The notes beneath the pieces were generated by a model. The model searched no databases. It was given only the letters and a program-made list of their open reading frames with translations, and had not been told where the DNA came from. DNA of 64,000 nt from Danio rerio (lineage: Eukaryota; Chordata; Actinopteri; Cypriniformes; Danionidae), in contig NC_133194.1 of the NCBI RefSeq assembly GCF_049306965.1, positions 11,389,501-11,453,500 of the forward strand. Direction: 5' to 3'. Position 1 is the first letter of the stretch. Every line of letters starts with the position of its first letter. Shown here one piece after another: positions 52,101 to 64,000 of this stretch. The position numbers were made by a program, and so were the translations under genes.

Positions 52101-55100
52101 GCATATATATCTCATGTCTCTGCTTTTTTCTTGTGAAGTATGAGTAACAAAAATTATTTTATATGCACACAGACTTAATTTTCAGAAAGCCAGCACAAGT
52201 GCTTCTGGGGAACTGACTTTCCATTACAAAATCTCTATGTTTAAGATCTAACTTCTTTAGAAATCAGTGATCTTCACTGCCTGATAGATATACGATATAA
52301 AGTGGGTCTCAGACTGGACAAGAAGAACTGCATTAAATGTAATTTTTCCATGCCATGTCTTTAAAATATTAACATTTATTTTACCTTTAATTAGAATTTT
52401 TAATGAAGTTTCTGTGCTAGCCTGCTGCTACCGACGGTAGTGTTTACATGGTCTCTTATCTCGTTTTATGCTTGAACAACTAATTGAATACCTAAGTATA
52501 TTTACCTGGATTTATTTTAATTAAATTACAACATTGGTGCTGTAAAGGGAACTCTATAAAATTGAAAATAGTCACATTAACCTTTCACAGGAAGTTGAAA
52601 AACGTTAGCTGTGCATATTCCTCATTGAGGTGCGCGTCAAAGTGGGGGTCTGCTGTTTTTCCCATTTGCAGTAGTTTTAATGTTATGCTGACTTGACTGT
52701 GAAAGAACGAGCTGGTTCAGTTTTGACACAAGTCACACAAAAACACTTCAAAAATCCATATAATTGACATAAGCTTTTGCTCCTCCATATTGTCTCCAAA
52801 CTATAGTCGTTCGGTCAATACAGAAAATACAGCCAATATTTTGAATTGTCTAATTAAGGCTACATGTGCATGACAATGATGTTGCCACAATGGAAAAGGT
52901 TTTTTCCTTGCGTTTTGAAAAAGTTTTACGTCTATGACAAAGTTTCAAAATGATCTGCAGATAGGAAAATTTGCCAAAAACACCATATGCCAGGAGATTA
53001 TTTGGCGTTGTCACCCAATTAGTAAACTTTGGTGGTCGTGTCTATGAATTATTCTCCTAGTGTGTAGCTTCTCCGCTTTTAATTGTCATGTGTAAAGTAA
53101 TCCACACGTTGCTGATTAACCGTTAGGAAACATTTAAGCAACAACAAAACAACATAATTGTTTTCAATGTCGGGAATATCATTTTAGGTGTTAACATGGA
53201 CTTAAAAACATTTTTTATTATGTTTTTAATATATCCATTTTTAGTCCCTAATTTGTTTCGTTTTTATGATCTCAATCTTACATTTTAGCACAATTTGCTC
53301 ATCTCATTCACCCCACATTTAAATACGTGAAGTAGGAACCTTTCCTCATGAGATCGGGCTGGTAAGCACACACTGCAATTTTTTCATCAGCTGCTGATTG
53401 ACAGTTTATACTGTTTGTCAGCTAGTTATAATTTGAGGTATCACAATGATATAGTATATTAATGAAATAAATAAAGGTACAAAACCTGCCACTGGAGTGG
53501 TTCCTTTTTTAAAAGGTACACATATGTACACAAAACATATGCACCTTAAAGTTACATTGTAATACCTAAAAAGTACAAATGTGTACCTCATAGTACCTTA
53601 AACATACAAAAGCATACCAAAAAGGTACAACATTGTACTTTTAAGGTGCAAATGTGCACATTTAAGGTACAAAAGTGTACCATTTTAAAGGTGATGAAGT
53701 TAATTACTGAATCCCAGTTAATTCTGAGAGTGTGATAATAAAAGTAAAATCATTATTGCAATTGTAGCTATAGTACATTTTTGACTAATATTAAAATATT
53801 GTTTTATATACAGTATTTGTAATAAAATTAGATTTTCTGTATGTTGAATTTTTTACTATTTTCAAAAATGTAAATGTGGACTGAATCATTGAATTGAAAT
53901 TCAATTCATTTACTATTTCACAAAAGGTCATTAAAAGTTCATGCAGATTTAACTTTTGGGTTAGAAGACTGCACCAGGTATCCCTGTGCTCTTTATCTTG
54001 CCAAAGCTCTTAAGCAAGATTGACACAGCTGGCGCTATTTCATCCATTTGTTTTGACTTATTGTTAGGTAACTTAAGCTATATTGGGGTGAGCTGAATCA
54101 GCAATGCAAACAAATTAACGAACAAGCTAAGCTTGAAGAAAAGAGTAAGATTGAAACATACAGGGATCTGAGGGAACGCAAGGAGAGACACGTTACAGCT
54201 AAGCTAAGCTTGGATTAGAGAACAAAATAACAGATTTGGAAATACGCCACTTGTGTAATAAGATGTTATCCAAAGAATAGGTTCAAAGTGTTCAACTATA
54301 ACATCCCCTCAAAAGTGCATCTAGCAGTCACCCTAGGTGAAATAATAATAATAATGTTTTATTAAAGGAATTACATCCTAACATGGAAAATGTTGAGATT
54401 TATTAAAACAAATTGACAAAGTCTTTGTGGCACAGCCATATGCGTGAATCTATAATTACAGATGCCATTTCAAAATGTGAAAAACTGTTTAGAATTTTTT
54501 TCCAATTTGATACTTAAAACTTTTAGTTTTAGTAATTAAGTGGATTTCAAACACAGTGGAATGAACCACCAACTTATCCAGCAAACACAGCGAACACCCT
54601 TTCAGTTGCAACCCAGCACTGGGAAACGCCCATACACTCACATTTACAGACATACACTACGGCCAATTTAGCTTATTCAGTTCACTCATAGACTGTGGGG
54701 GAAACCAGAACACCTGAAGGAAACCCACCCGAACATAGGGAGAACAGGCAAACTCCACACAGAAATGCCAACTGACCCAGCTGGGACTCGAACCAGTGAC
54801 CGTTTTGCTTAGTGTTGACAGTGCTAGTGCTAACCACTGAGCCACTGTGCCAACTGTGTTACATCAGTTTTATATTTTAAAGGCAACAGTTTTGCCAAGT
54901 TTAAACTTTTTCAACTATTTTAGCTCGTTTGCTACTGCTAAGAGCACATGGCACTAATTCAATCATGAGTAAAAGACTATTAAACAACCCACAGCAATAA
55001 GGTCGCTGGTTCAAGCCTCGGCTGGGTCAGTTGGCGTTTCTGTGTGGAGTTTGCATGTTCTGCCTGCGTTCACATGGGTTTCCTCCAGGCGCTCTGGTTT

Positions 55101-56631
55101 CCCTCACAGTCCAAAGACATGCGGTACAGGTGAATTGGGCAGGCTAAATTGTCAGTGTATGAGTGTGTGCGTGTGTGATTGAGAGTGTGTGCGGATGTTT
55201 CCCAGAGATGGGTTGCGGCTGGAAGGGCATCCTCTCCGTAAAAACGTGCTGTATAAGTTGGCGGTTCATTCCGCTGTGGCGATCCCGGATTAACAAAGGG
55301 ACTAAGCCGAAAAGAAAATGAACGGTAACCTTTTTTTTTTTACTTTTTTTTTTTTTTTTTTTTACGAAGTAAATCTTGGTGTAGAAACTTATTTTCTCAG
55401 TGGCCACACATACCTTTCAATGCTTCAGATCTTAAAAGTGAGGGCCATTGTCATAATTTCCTATACCTTCCATAATTGTGGGAGATAATTACTTAAATTT
55501 ATAGGGAAAGTACAGTACAGAAACAGAACTGACACAAGATGTATGTTTTTATAAGATACAAGTTATTTTTAAACCATTTCATTTATTCTAATTAGAAAAA
55601 ATTACCATGTTAATACATTAATTAATGAAATATGTGACCCTGGACCAAAAAGTTAAAATATTTATAATATACAAAAGGATTATATTTGGCTGAGATGCAG
55701 CCATATATGCTGGAAGTAGAATTGCATTTTCACCAATACACTGTGGGAAAATTTAATGTGTATTAAAAAAAAGTCAAATGTATAGCAAAAAAGGTTAAAT
55801 GTATTTGTATTGTACTGATACTGAGTTACATTAATTAAATTAGAAAAAATATTTTCAGTTTTATTTAGCAACTTACAGCAATACATTTTGTATGTAATTT
55901 GTATGTTAAAAGTGTAATTGGAAATGACAAATGTAAATTATTTAAATGAATTTTCATTTTGAGCAAACTTTGCATATTGTCTTGGAAAAGGCTAATTAAA
56001 AAAAACATTGCCGTCTTTGGTATTGCATTCCCATTTTACATATTAGATTTCAAAATTACTTTTGCTACTTACATGCTTCCATACATTTAGGCTTTTCCCA
56101 CAAATTTTACAATAATAGAAAAAAATACACCGTCTAGTTCACACAAGAAAAAATGTGGACCTTGGACACCTTTGGGGCTAAAACGTAAGCATACATTTTG
56201 GCCCCAATGACCTTCCATACAAATGTACCTACATTTATACAATCACATCATGTGATGATGATTTTGCTTCAGATGTCACTCTGATAAACTCAGCAAGTTA
56301 ATTTAAGCCAGACACCTAGTAATTTGATCAAATTGTCTCTGATTTTTCTGATCAGGCCATTTTCAAACTCATCCCCAAAGACAAGCAGACAAGTCTTCCC
56401 AACGATGAGAGCACGCCAGAGAAAAGAGCAGAGAAACTCTGGGCCATCTTTGACAAAAAGGACAACGGTAAGAAAACTATCGGACTGCTTTATTCAATAT
56501 TAGCACATTAACAACGTTAATAAACCCAATTCTCTTTCACTCCTGCAGAACGAGTGGCAGAGGGGGAGTTCATTGAAGCCATCCAGTCAAGCGATGATGG
56601 TCTACGGCTCATTCAGTATGATCATAAATGA
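48721..56631 (+). CDS. rcvrn: Recoverin/visinin-type calcium sensor, whole gene
   Basis: Recoverins are myristoylated EF-hand proteins of photoreceptors that bind rhodopsin kinase when calcium is high, delaying shut-off of the light response. Exons 48721-49101, 56356-56467 and 56549-56631 give 576 nt, 191 residues. MGN at the start is the N-myristoylation signal (Gly2). EF1 is dead, with the usual Cys-Pro (CPTGRIT). EF2 (loop 74-85, DANDDGTLDFKE) and EF3 (110-121, DVDKNGYVTKPE) have all calcium ligands. EF4 (160-171, DKKDNERVAEGE) is degenerate. The C-terminus LIQYDHK is shorter than in bovine recoverin, and several blocks (AEGEFIE, LIQY) are closer to chicken visinin, so a cone-type paralogue is likely. 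Human RCVRN lies at 17p13.1 near GSG1L2, as here. Which zebrafish paralogue this is was not decided. Confidence 0.93.
49411..49602. mobile_element. hAT-like inverted-repeat MITE, 192 bp
   Basis: Ends CAGGGTTGGCCAATCCTG and AGGATTGAGCACCCCTG with a perfect 8-bp target duplication GTGTAGAC (49403-49410, 49603-49610). In recoverin intron 1. Confidence 0.9.
49620..50312. mobile_element. Interspersed element, relative of 20995-22170
   Basis: Bases about 49640-49960 match the 21.6-22.1 kb element in reverse (GAGTAGCTCCTCCC, GAGCTCAAGCGCATCAAATA, TGATTGGTCAAAAGA). Ends with TTTCACAGGACCTTTAA. It has one copy of the unit that is repeated six times in the other element. Confidence 0.6.
50880..51180. 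mobile_element. hAT-like MITE, 301 bp
   Basis: Ends AGGGCTGTTGCGATACTGG and CCAGTATCGTGACAACCCTAG; perfect 8-bp target duplication TTGTTTGT (50872-50879, 51181-51188). Its interior is shared with 18233-18445. Confidence 0.9.
51190..53465. other. Recoverin intron 1, nothing recognised
   Basis: About 2.3 kb with no repeat or exon that I can assign. Short open frames have no family resemblance. Confidence 0.45.
53470..53700. repeat. Degenerate AGGTAC-word cluster
   Basis: About 230 bp built from loosely spaced GGTAC/GTACC words (AAGGTACA, TGTACCT, AAGGTGCAAA). The words occur in both orientations, suggesting an old palindromic or tandem element. Confidence 0.6.
54554..54855 (-). mobile_element. 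tRNA-derived SINE (DANA/HE1 type)
   Basis: Near-complete minus-strand copy from GTGGAATGAACCACCAACTT to the head (GGCTCAGTGGTTAGCACTAGC-like on the minus strand). The extreme 3' tail is missing. Confidence 0.82.
54990..55325 (+). mobile_element. tRNA-derived SINE (DANA/HE1 type)
   Basis: Plus-strand copy from the B-box region (GCTGGTTCAAGCCTCGGC) to a complete tail (GGGACTAAGCCGAAAAGAAA). Only the A-box end is missing. It is followed by T-runs at 55330-55363. Confidence 0.85.
55370..56340. other. Recoverin intron 1, 3' part, nothing recognised
   Basis: AT-rich intron up to the exon 2 acceptor. No repeat is assigned. Confidence 0.4.
56356..56467 (+). CDS. rcvrn: Recoverin coding exon 2
   Basis: AIFKLIPKDKQTSLPNDEST then PEKRAEKLWAIFDKKDN, residues 128-164. 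ESTPEKRAEK is conserved across the family. Acceptor ATCAG, donor ACG/GTAAGA. Confidence 0.95.
56549..56631 (+). CDS. rcvrn: Recoverin coding exon 3
   Basis: Residues 165-191, ERVAEGEFIEAIQSSDDGLR and LIQYDHK, then TGA. Acceptor CCTGCAG. An ATTAAA follows at 56703-56708 as a likely poly(A) signal. Confidence 0.93.
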
Positions 56632-57258
56632 GCCAGCATAATCATTATCCTATAACGCGAGTTTTTTTTTTTCATGCTTGAATGTATGTGTATTTGTTGC
56701 TTATTAAATGTGTTAAAGGTTCACCATCATAAAGGTGCTGTCTGTACAGTTTTGACTCTTCTAATTCATAAAAAATACCACAATATGTTAGCAGATATAA
56801 GGAATATAATAAATTAACATACTACTTTATCTGAAAAACAATGCTATAGTCAGTTATTCTCCTTTGAAAATGTACATTCTGTATTGCTATGTCTGTCTTT
56901 GTTTTGGTCTGTGTAACTCCACCCACTGCCAGTTTACCTAATTCTATTTTGGCACTCCAGGTTGCCATGTTGGGAAAAAACCCTCCCCACTCCAAGTGTA
57001 TCTGTGGACTGCAATAGAGGGGCGTAACATGAAGGGGGCGTGACTTACAGTTGTAAGTTAGAGGCGTAACATGCAGTTATCAAGATCCCTTTGACCCATG
57101 GCAGATGTCAATGAGATGTTGTTAGCAAGATGGTGGAAATACTTTCCGAAGAACATTTTCAGCAAATGTTTTCATATTCTCCACATTTATTCATAACATA
57201 TTCATTTGCTATATTATTATTTTCATTCGTTCATTAAGCAACTGTACTCACTGACTTC

Positions 57259-58284
57259 CACTGTTGCCAACTATTTTCAACAAAAAGGCACTTAGCTGTG
57301 CCTGAAAAGTCGCTAAAAGTTGCTAGATTACATCATACATTAATTTGCATATTACTGACGTCATCACGTTCTACCATTTCTGTTTGTTTAACAGCCTACG
57401 GTCAATAAAGGGGTATTTATATTTGCACTACACTTTGTGTAAGCATGTCAATTTAACTAAATTTATTGCTGTTTGGATACAGCATATCATAGATGTGTGG
57501 TGAATTTGCAGTAATCTCTCAGGCGTAATAAACTCAGACAAGTTCTGAAATTGTCACTTAAATCTCTTTGATTGTGAACAATAAAAGAATAACCGGTCAA
57601 GTTATATTGTTAAAATAAAGAAGAAGCAGATCGGTTTGACTGTACAAGAGAAATACCTTAACACTTCCGGTGCTAAATCATTTGCCGTCAGTACGCAGAG
57701 GGGGGATCTGCAGGTGGGAGAGGCTGCTGTACGAAGACTGGGCCGCCTGTCAGTGCTCAGAGCCGGGGGAGGGGCTGATGGCATCACCTGCAGCTCGTTA
57801 AGAAGGGTAACGCCCCATTCACACGGGGCTTCAGCGCCAACGCTTCCTATTTACTTTGAATGGGTGATGTCAGGCGTTGCCGAACTGCATTGTGGATCCA
57901 TCGGCACCACTTCAGAGGCGTTGCTCGGCGCAGAAGTTGGGACTAGTTCAACTTTTCAAGCGTTGACGGAAGCGTCAGCCAATCAGATTGCTGAATGCAA
58001 ATACACCAGTTAGACAGTGGCCTATTGCTGACAGAATTTCATTGGCTGATGCTGCTATGACGATCGCGGCAACCTTAACTTCAGACATGCCTTCAGTCAA
58101 GCGTTGACCCTGAAGCCCCTGTGAATGGGGTGTAAGGACGGAAATGACAGCCTATAAAAATCTCCAGTAACACACAAAAAAGTCACCAGATTTGTCGCTA
58201 GTAGCTTTTTTGAAAATTTGTCGCTAAGGGGGGGTCTGAAAAGTCGCTAAATATAGTGACTAAGTCGCTAAGTTGGCAACATTG
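57259..58284. mobile_element. hAT-like element, middle layer, with 8-bp duplication
   Basis: 1,026 bp with ends CACTGTTGCCAAC and GTTGGCAACATTG and a perfect 8-bp target duplication CTGACTTC (57251-57258, 58285-58292). Subterminal AAAAGTCGCTAAA-type repeats occur at both ends. Bases 57660-57800 are unusually GC-rich. No transposase is visible. Confidence 0.88.
57811..58132. mobile_element. PIF/Harbinger-like MITE, innermost layer
   Basis: 322 bp, ends CGCCCCATTCACACGGGGCT and AGCCCCTGTGAATGGGGTG, flanked by TAA (57808-57810, 58133-58135). Inserted into the hAT-like element. The inverted arms extend over AGCG(C/T)(C/T)AACGCTT. Confidence 0.82.
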
Positions 58285-58749
58285 CTGACTTCTTCACCTG
58301 TTTTGGCATGACAGTTAACCTACTCAACGTTGCCCTCCTGTGGTTGTAAATAACAGTACAATGACCCCATGTATAATGATAGAAATTAGGTCTGAACCTG
58401 TCGGATCCCATCGGGTTTCTTCAGGTTTGGGCAAACATCTTCAGCTCTAATATAGACGTTAACAACTGTGATGGTTGGGTTCAGGGTTGTGGAAGGTTTA
58501 GACACCATTAACTGTGATGGTTGGGTTTAAGTGTCGACGTTAATAACTGATGTACAGTGTCATATTGCCGACAACATAGCTTTTACATGTGGGTCTCCGT
58601 AACTTGAAGTTACGCCTCTAACATACTACAAGTTACACCTCTTCATGTTACGCCCCTGTCTTGCAGTCCGCAGACAGACCCTACACTGAATTTGGACTGC
58701 AATACCTAGTTCAACCACAAGATGTCAATCCTACATACTGCACCTTTAA

Positions 58750-59785
58750 ATTTGAGTGCCGCCATTTTATAAGCAATATGTTAATTTTGTTTTTGTGTCA
58801 TGAACATATTTGACTTTTTGTCATGCGTTTTGTTGTGATTTAGAGCTTTATATGCTTTTCACCTTGTTTAAAGTCTACTTTTATTTTGATAGTCTTAAAG
58901 TGAACAATCGTTCTATGGAAGTTGATACTTAAAAACATTTGTTTAGGTAATCTTTGATCCAAATCTGGTGACGGGTTGGGTGAAATACACCTACACCCCT
59001 CAAGTTGTTAATTTATTGCAACTGAAAGATGAGAGGAGGAGCAAAAAATAAGACCCCGCCCCCTACTGAATATTAAAACGTCATCCTACTGTCATTAAAG
59101 TCTGCAGCAAACTATAGTTTCATGCAGATTTTAATCGCATACCTTATATGATCATTCGTAATTAGTTTTGGATTATAGTTTGTAGGTTCATGTTCAGTTG
59201 ATGTGCTGTTGATTAGTCTCACAAATGGGTTTTGATGGAAATAGTCATGTTAAATTTGTTTGATAATTCTCAATGTGTTGTTGATTTCATTCAAACAAGA
59301 TTTTTATGGTTTATTTTTTGCACTACATTACATTTGTTTCTAACAGTATTATTTCCTTACAGTTGTGTAAATATTACACAATCAAAAGTAATTTGAATGA
59401 TTATATTTTTTGTTATTTCTTGATTTGAATATTCAAGTTTTGGCCTGGTTTTGAATATTTAAGAATTTGTGTGTGTCTGCTTGTATTATAACTTGAACAT
59501 GCTTCCTATCTTCACCATAAACAAGACTACGAAACATAAGAAAAAGCTCTTGTCTCTTGTGATTGTGGTTTTCTTTTTCCCGTTTCTCATTCTGTCCGTC
59601 TCTCACTTGATCTCTGTCTCTTACTGGGGAGATTATTCACATAATCTTCTGTCCAGCTTTTGAAAGCATCTGTCTAAAGCTGCAGGAATTCTTCTGTTTT
59701 TTGTAATCTGTCCATCAAGTCATCTTGTACAGTATACTCAGATTACGTGATACATTGTGCTTGGTGCTTTTATTTAAAAAATGTA
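58750..59785. other. Intergenic, nothing recognised
   Basis: AT-rich spacer between the transposon nest and the AC/AT microsatellite, with no exon or named repeat. Confidence 0.4.
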
Positions 59786-59788
59786 TAT

Positions 59789-60540
<752 letters not shown>

Positions 60541-60544
60541 AGCT

Positions 60545-62693
60545 AGTCCAGTGTACCACGGCCTAGAGGAAAACCACATTGTTCCTTCTGGATCCTAGGT
60601 TCAACCATCGGCCGGATCCTCCTCTCCTGTACCCTGGCATAGACTTTCCCAGGGAGGCTGAGGAGTGTGAGCCCCCTATAGTTGTAGCACACCCTCCAGT
60701 CTTCCTCCTTAAAAATGGGAACCACTACTCCAGTCGTCCAGTGCAGAGGTACTGTCCCTGACCTTCATGCGATATTGTAAAGACGTGTCAACCAAGACAA
60801 CCCCACAATATCCAGAGACCTAAGATACACAGGGTGAATCTCATCCACCCCCGCTGCTTTGCTATTGTGGAGCTTGCAAACTACCTCAGTGACCTCAGCT
60901 TGGGTGATGGGTGAGTCCACCCCTGCATCCCCAGTCTCTGCTTATTGAAAGACATGTCAGTTGGGTTTAGGAGATCCTCAAAGTATTCCTTCCACCGTCT
61001 GACAACAGACGAAGTTAACAGCTCCCCACTTCCGCTGTAAACAGTGTCGATGTGGAGCTGCTTTCCTATCCTGAGGCACCGGACAGTTTGCCACAATGTC
61101 TTTGAGGCCGACTGATAGTCTTACTCAATGTTCTCCCTAAACTCTACCCAAGTCTGAGTTTTTGCTTCCGCAAACGCCCATGCTGCAGCACACTTGGCCT
61201 GCCGGTACCCATTAGATGCCACTGGAATACTGCAAGCCAACCAAGCCCCGTAGGACTTCTTCAGCTTGACAGCATCCCTTACTTCCAGTGTCCACCACCG
61301 GGTTTGAGGATTGCCGCCTCAACAGGCACCACAAACCTTACAGCCACAGCTCCTTTACAGCCTCGCCAACAATACAGTCATAGAACATGGACCATTCGGT
61401 CTAAATGTCTCCCTCGGAATCTGGTCAAAGTTTTTCCGAAGGTGATAGTTGAAAATCTCTCTCACTTGAGGTTCAGCCAGATGTTCCCAGAGGACCCTCA
61501 CAATATGCTTGGGCCTGCCAGGTCTGTCCAGCTTTTCCTCCTGCCAGGGTTCAAGGGAGTATGCCCAACCAGTCCACATGTGTTTTGTGGATTTGGAGGA
61601 GGCATTCAACCGTGTCCCTTGTGGCATCCTGTGAAGGGTGCTCTGGGAGTATGGGGCAGAGGCGCTCTGTTAAGGGCTGTCTCGTCCCATATGAACAGAG
61701 TTGGAGTTTGGTTCACATTGCCGGCAATAAGTCAAACTTGTTTCCAGTGCTTGTTTCCAGAATTTCAAAGCACAGCCTTGGGCTGGAGGGGGTCTAGGAC
61801 CTGGGTCCACAGGATTTCATGTCTATTATTCGCAGTCGATGTTGTTCTGCTGGCTTCATCGAGCATGGACCTTCAGCATGCACTGGGGCGGTTTGCTGTT
61901 GAGTGTGACGTGGCTGAGATGAAAATCAGCACCTCCAAATCTGAGGCCACTGTGCTCTACTAAAAAAAATGGTGGTTTGCCATCTCCAGGTCGGAGTAAA
62001 GTCCTTACTTCAGGTGAAGGAGTTTGTTCACAAGTAAAGCTTGGTTTATATTTCTGCGTCAAGTGACCGGCGTAACCCACGGCGCATGCAACGTGTGTAG
62101 CTGTGCATTTATACTTTTGCGTCTCTGTTGGTCTGCATTAACACTACCGAAACACTAGTTGGCAGTGAGGTGTAAATGTTCCTCTGTGTCAAGTTTCTTC
62201 GCTGCTTTTTTGCTTTTCCTGAACATTTCCAGGATGTACAAGTGGTGCAAACTCGCTCATTTTGAGGTACGAAACCGGCAGACGTGCAACAACTTTAACT
62301 ATGAGGTAAACACAAAAAAAAACTTTCCATCCGGAGCTCCTTCACAGGACTCCACACTTGTAAACAATTGCTCCATCAGGCTCGCACCATTCACGCGGCT
62401 CTCGGTCCCGTCCAGACTCGTCAGCTACCAAGCTGACCAATCACAGAGCTTGCGCTATGCGTCGTTGCGACGTGTAGTTAAATTTTTTAAGAGGTGCACG
62501 TCAGCGACACCGACGGCCACGGCGAAGGGCTATGCGTCAGCGCCGTAGCATACGCCGGCGTTTGACGCAGAAGTATAAATCAGCCTTAAAAGAAGGATGG
62601 AAAAATGTTGTGGTAAAGAAGAAGCTGAGCTGAAAGACAAAGCTCTCGATTTCCCGGTCAATCTATGTTTCTACTTTAACCTATGGTCATGAG
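60545..62693 (+). mobile_element. LINE with inverted 5' part, interrupted by a MITE
   Basis: Left part 60545 to about 61540 codes on the minus strand for the region before and into the reverse transcriptase (HIVRVLWEHLAEPQVREIFN; SGELLTSSVVRRWKEYFEDL; YNYRGLTLLSLPGKVYARVQ; EQCGFPLGRGTLD). Right part from about 61545 codes on the plus strand for what should follow (QPVHMCFVDLEEAF; then the catalytic-block region FAVDVVLLASSSMDLQHALG, where ADD is changed to AVD). It resumes past the inserted MITE at 62587 to about 62693 (KLSISRSIYVSTLTYGHE). Frames are broken in many places. The 5'-inverted/3'-forward layout fits twin priming. Clade not decided. Confidence 0.85.
62038..62586. mobile_element. 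PIF/Harbinger-like MITE inside the LINE
   Basis: 549 bp, ends AGCTTGGTTTATATTTCTGC and GCAGAAGTATAAATCAGCCT, flanked by TAA (62035-62037, 62587-62589). Second copy of the family at 25816-26352. Younger than the LINE it splits. Confidence 0.88.
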
Positions 62694-62699
62694 TCCAAA

Positions 62700-63035
62700 A
62701 ACACACAACATAAGTAAACTGAACGTACCAAATTGCCACCATAGTCGAGCTCTTAGTAAGCAGTATATCTCTCTATAGCACCCCTATATCCATCATTAGC
62801 CAGAAATAAGTCAGGGGGAGTTCATCAAGATCTACCAAAGCTCAAACTCCCCTCCTGCTAACGGGAGGGAGCCCAGCACCCGAGGATCTAATAAGTTCAG
62901 GGCTCTTTTCCAGGATGCCAGAATGTTGTTAAAGGATCACCAAAGATGTTTTTCCATATTTTATACATGACATGTTTCAGTTGTTTCTGAGCATGTAAAA
63001 GAGTCCTTCACAGTAAATGCTTAAGCAAAATATGG
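62700..63035. other. Intergenic or gsg1l2 3' region, nothing recognised
   Basis: No named repeat. It could contain the gsg1l2 3' UTR (minus strand), but no convincing poly(A) signal was picked. Confidence 0.35.
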
Positions 63036-63039
63036 ACGT

Positions 63040-63336
63040 TAAAAGGACAGTTCACCCACAAACAAAAAAATGGTTCCTCATGTGGGTTCCAATCTTCCAT
63101 CTGCTGAACACAAAAGAAGATATTTTGAAGAATGTTGTAAACTTGTAACCAATGACACCCAAAGTAGAAAAACAACTACTATGGAAGTCAATAGTTCCAA
63201 GCTTTCAACAGTCTTCAAAATATCTTCTTTAGTGTTTAACACAAGAAAGATATTTAAAGTGAAAAGTAAACAAGTAAAAGGCGAGTAAATGATGACAGAA
63301 TTTTCTTTCTTTCTTGTTTGAACTATCCCTTTAATT
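63040..63336. mobile_element. TTAA-type palindromic MITE (Angel-like)
   Basis: Left TTAAAAGGACAGTTCACCC, right GAACTATCCCTTTAATT, inner arms AAGAAGATATTTTGAAGA and TCTTCAAAATATCTTCTT. One of the best-kept copies here. It lies about 100 bp past the gsg1l2 stop codon, so it may be part of its 3' UTR. Confidence 0.82.
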
Positions 63337-63437
63337 AAAAAAAAAGATATGCAAATGTGATCACTGATGGTACTGATGACGAAAAGCTTCGTTGTTTTTT
63401 TTTCTTTCTCCAAATGTCATTTCCCATTAGAGTCTCC

Positions 63438-64000
<563 letters not shown>

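Larger units (their letters stand above)
56715..58748. mobile_element. Inverted-repeat element, outer layer of a three-deep nest
   Basis: Left sequence (AAAGGTGCTGTCTGTAC, CTGTGGACTGCAATAGAGGG, CGTAACATGAAGGG) is repeated inverted on the right (ACTGCACCTTTAAA, CTTGCAGTCCGCAG, CTTCATGTTACGCCCC). The hAT-like element at 57259 sits inside. The outer limits are approximate and the family is not named. Confidence 0.65.

Noticed and set aside
57636-58013. 125-residue plus-strand open frame
   Set aside because: It spans the junction between a hAT-like element and a nested Harbinger-like MITE; no family resemblance and no splice context.
61304-61963. 219-residue plus-strand open frame as a gene
   Set aside because: Its last third is LINE reverse transcriptase (DVVLLASSSMDLQHALG) and its first part is the antisense of the inverted LINE half. 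It is an accident of the inversion.

Overview
The window is vertebrate nuclear DNA, almost certainly from a cyprinid fish close to or identical with zebrafish (Danio rerio). Its genes are split into short exons with GT/AG introns. The intervening DNA is full of the DNA transposons and SINEs typical of that lineage: hAT-like, Tc1/mariner, PIF/Harbinger-like and TTAA-type inverted-repeat elements, tRNA-derived DANA/HE1-type SINEs, 5S-rRNA-derived SINE3 and long (AT)n tracts. Nothing looks prokaryotic or viral, and I recognised no LTR element.

Five protein-coding genes are supported. (1) u2af2, the large U2 snRNP auxiliary factor subunit, lies on the minus strand with start at 30281 and stop at 6199. 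All 11 coding exons join in phase into a 456-residue protein with an RS region, the U2AF35 ligand motif, two RRMs and a C-terminal UHM. (2) ccdc106 lies on the minus strand (37249 to 32542). Five exons join in phase into 291 residues, and one further exon-like segment carries an in-frame stop. (3) tmem238 lies on the plus strand (38814-39131), a single coding exon behind a likely non-coding first exon, and is divergent from ccdc106. (4) A recoverin/visinin-type neuronal calcium sensor lies on the plus strand (48721-56631): three coding exons, 191 residues, with a plausible TATA promoter and non-coding first exon near 46307-46503. (5) The last coding exon of a GSG1-like claudin-fold protein, probably gsg1l2, lies on the minus strand (63438-63837), and the rest of that gene is to the right of the window.

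Layout: 1-6100 holds a CpG-rich possible promoter at about 1450-1850 followed by SINE and Tc1 remnants. 6199-30760 is u2af2, whose introns hold more than 20 transposon copies, including an L1-like LINE 26 bp from a splice site. 30900-31860 holds two CCAGCT-rich palindromic elements just upstream of u2af2. 32200-37800 is ccdc106, and 37800-39700 is tmem238. 39700-46300 is intergenic. 46300-56710 is the recoverin gene. 56715-58750 is a three-deep nest of DNA transposons. 60545-62693 is a LINE with an inverted 5' part that was later hit by a Harbinger-like element. 63438 to the end holds the GSG1-like exon and a TCTA repeat.

u2af2, ccdc106 and tmem238 correspond to neighbours on human 19q13.42, while recoverin and GSG1L2 correspond to neighbours on human 17p13.1, so the window bridges two human linkage groups. 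The genes do not form a pathway: general splicing, a nuclear coiled-coil protein, a small membrane protein, photoreceptor calcium sensing and a claudin-like membrane protein. I found no new multi-gene system. The most useful leads are candidate regulatory exons in u2af2 and ccdc106, the recoverin promoter, and several unusually readable transposition and duplication scars.
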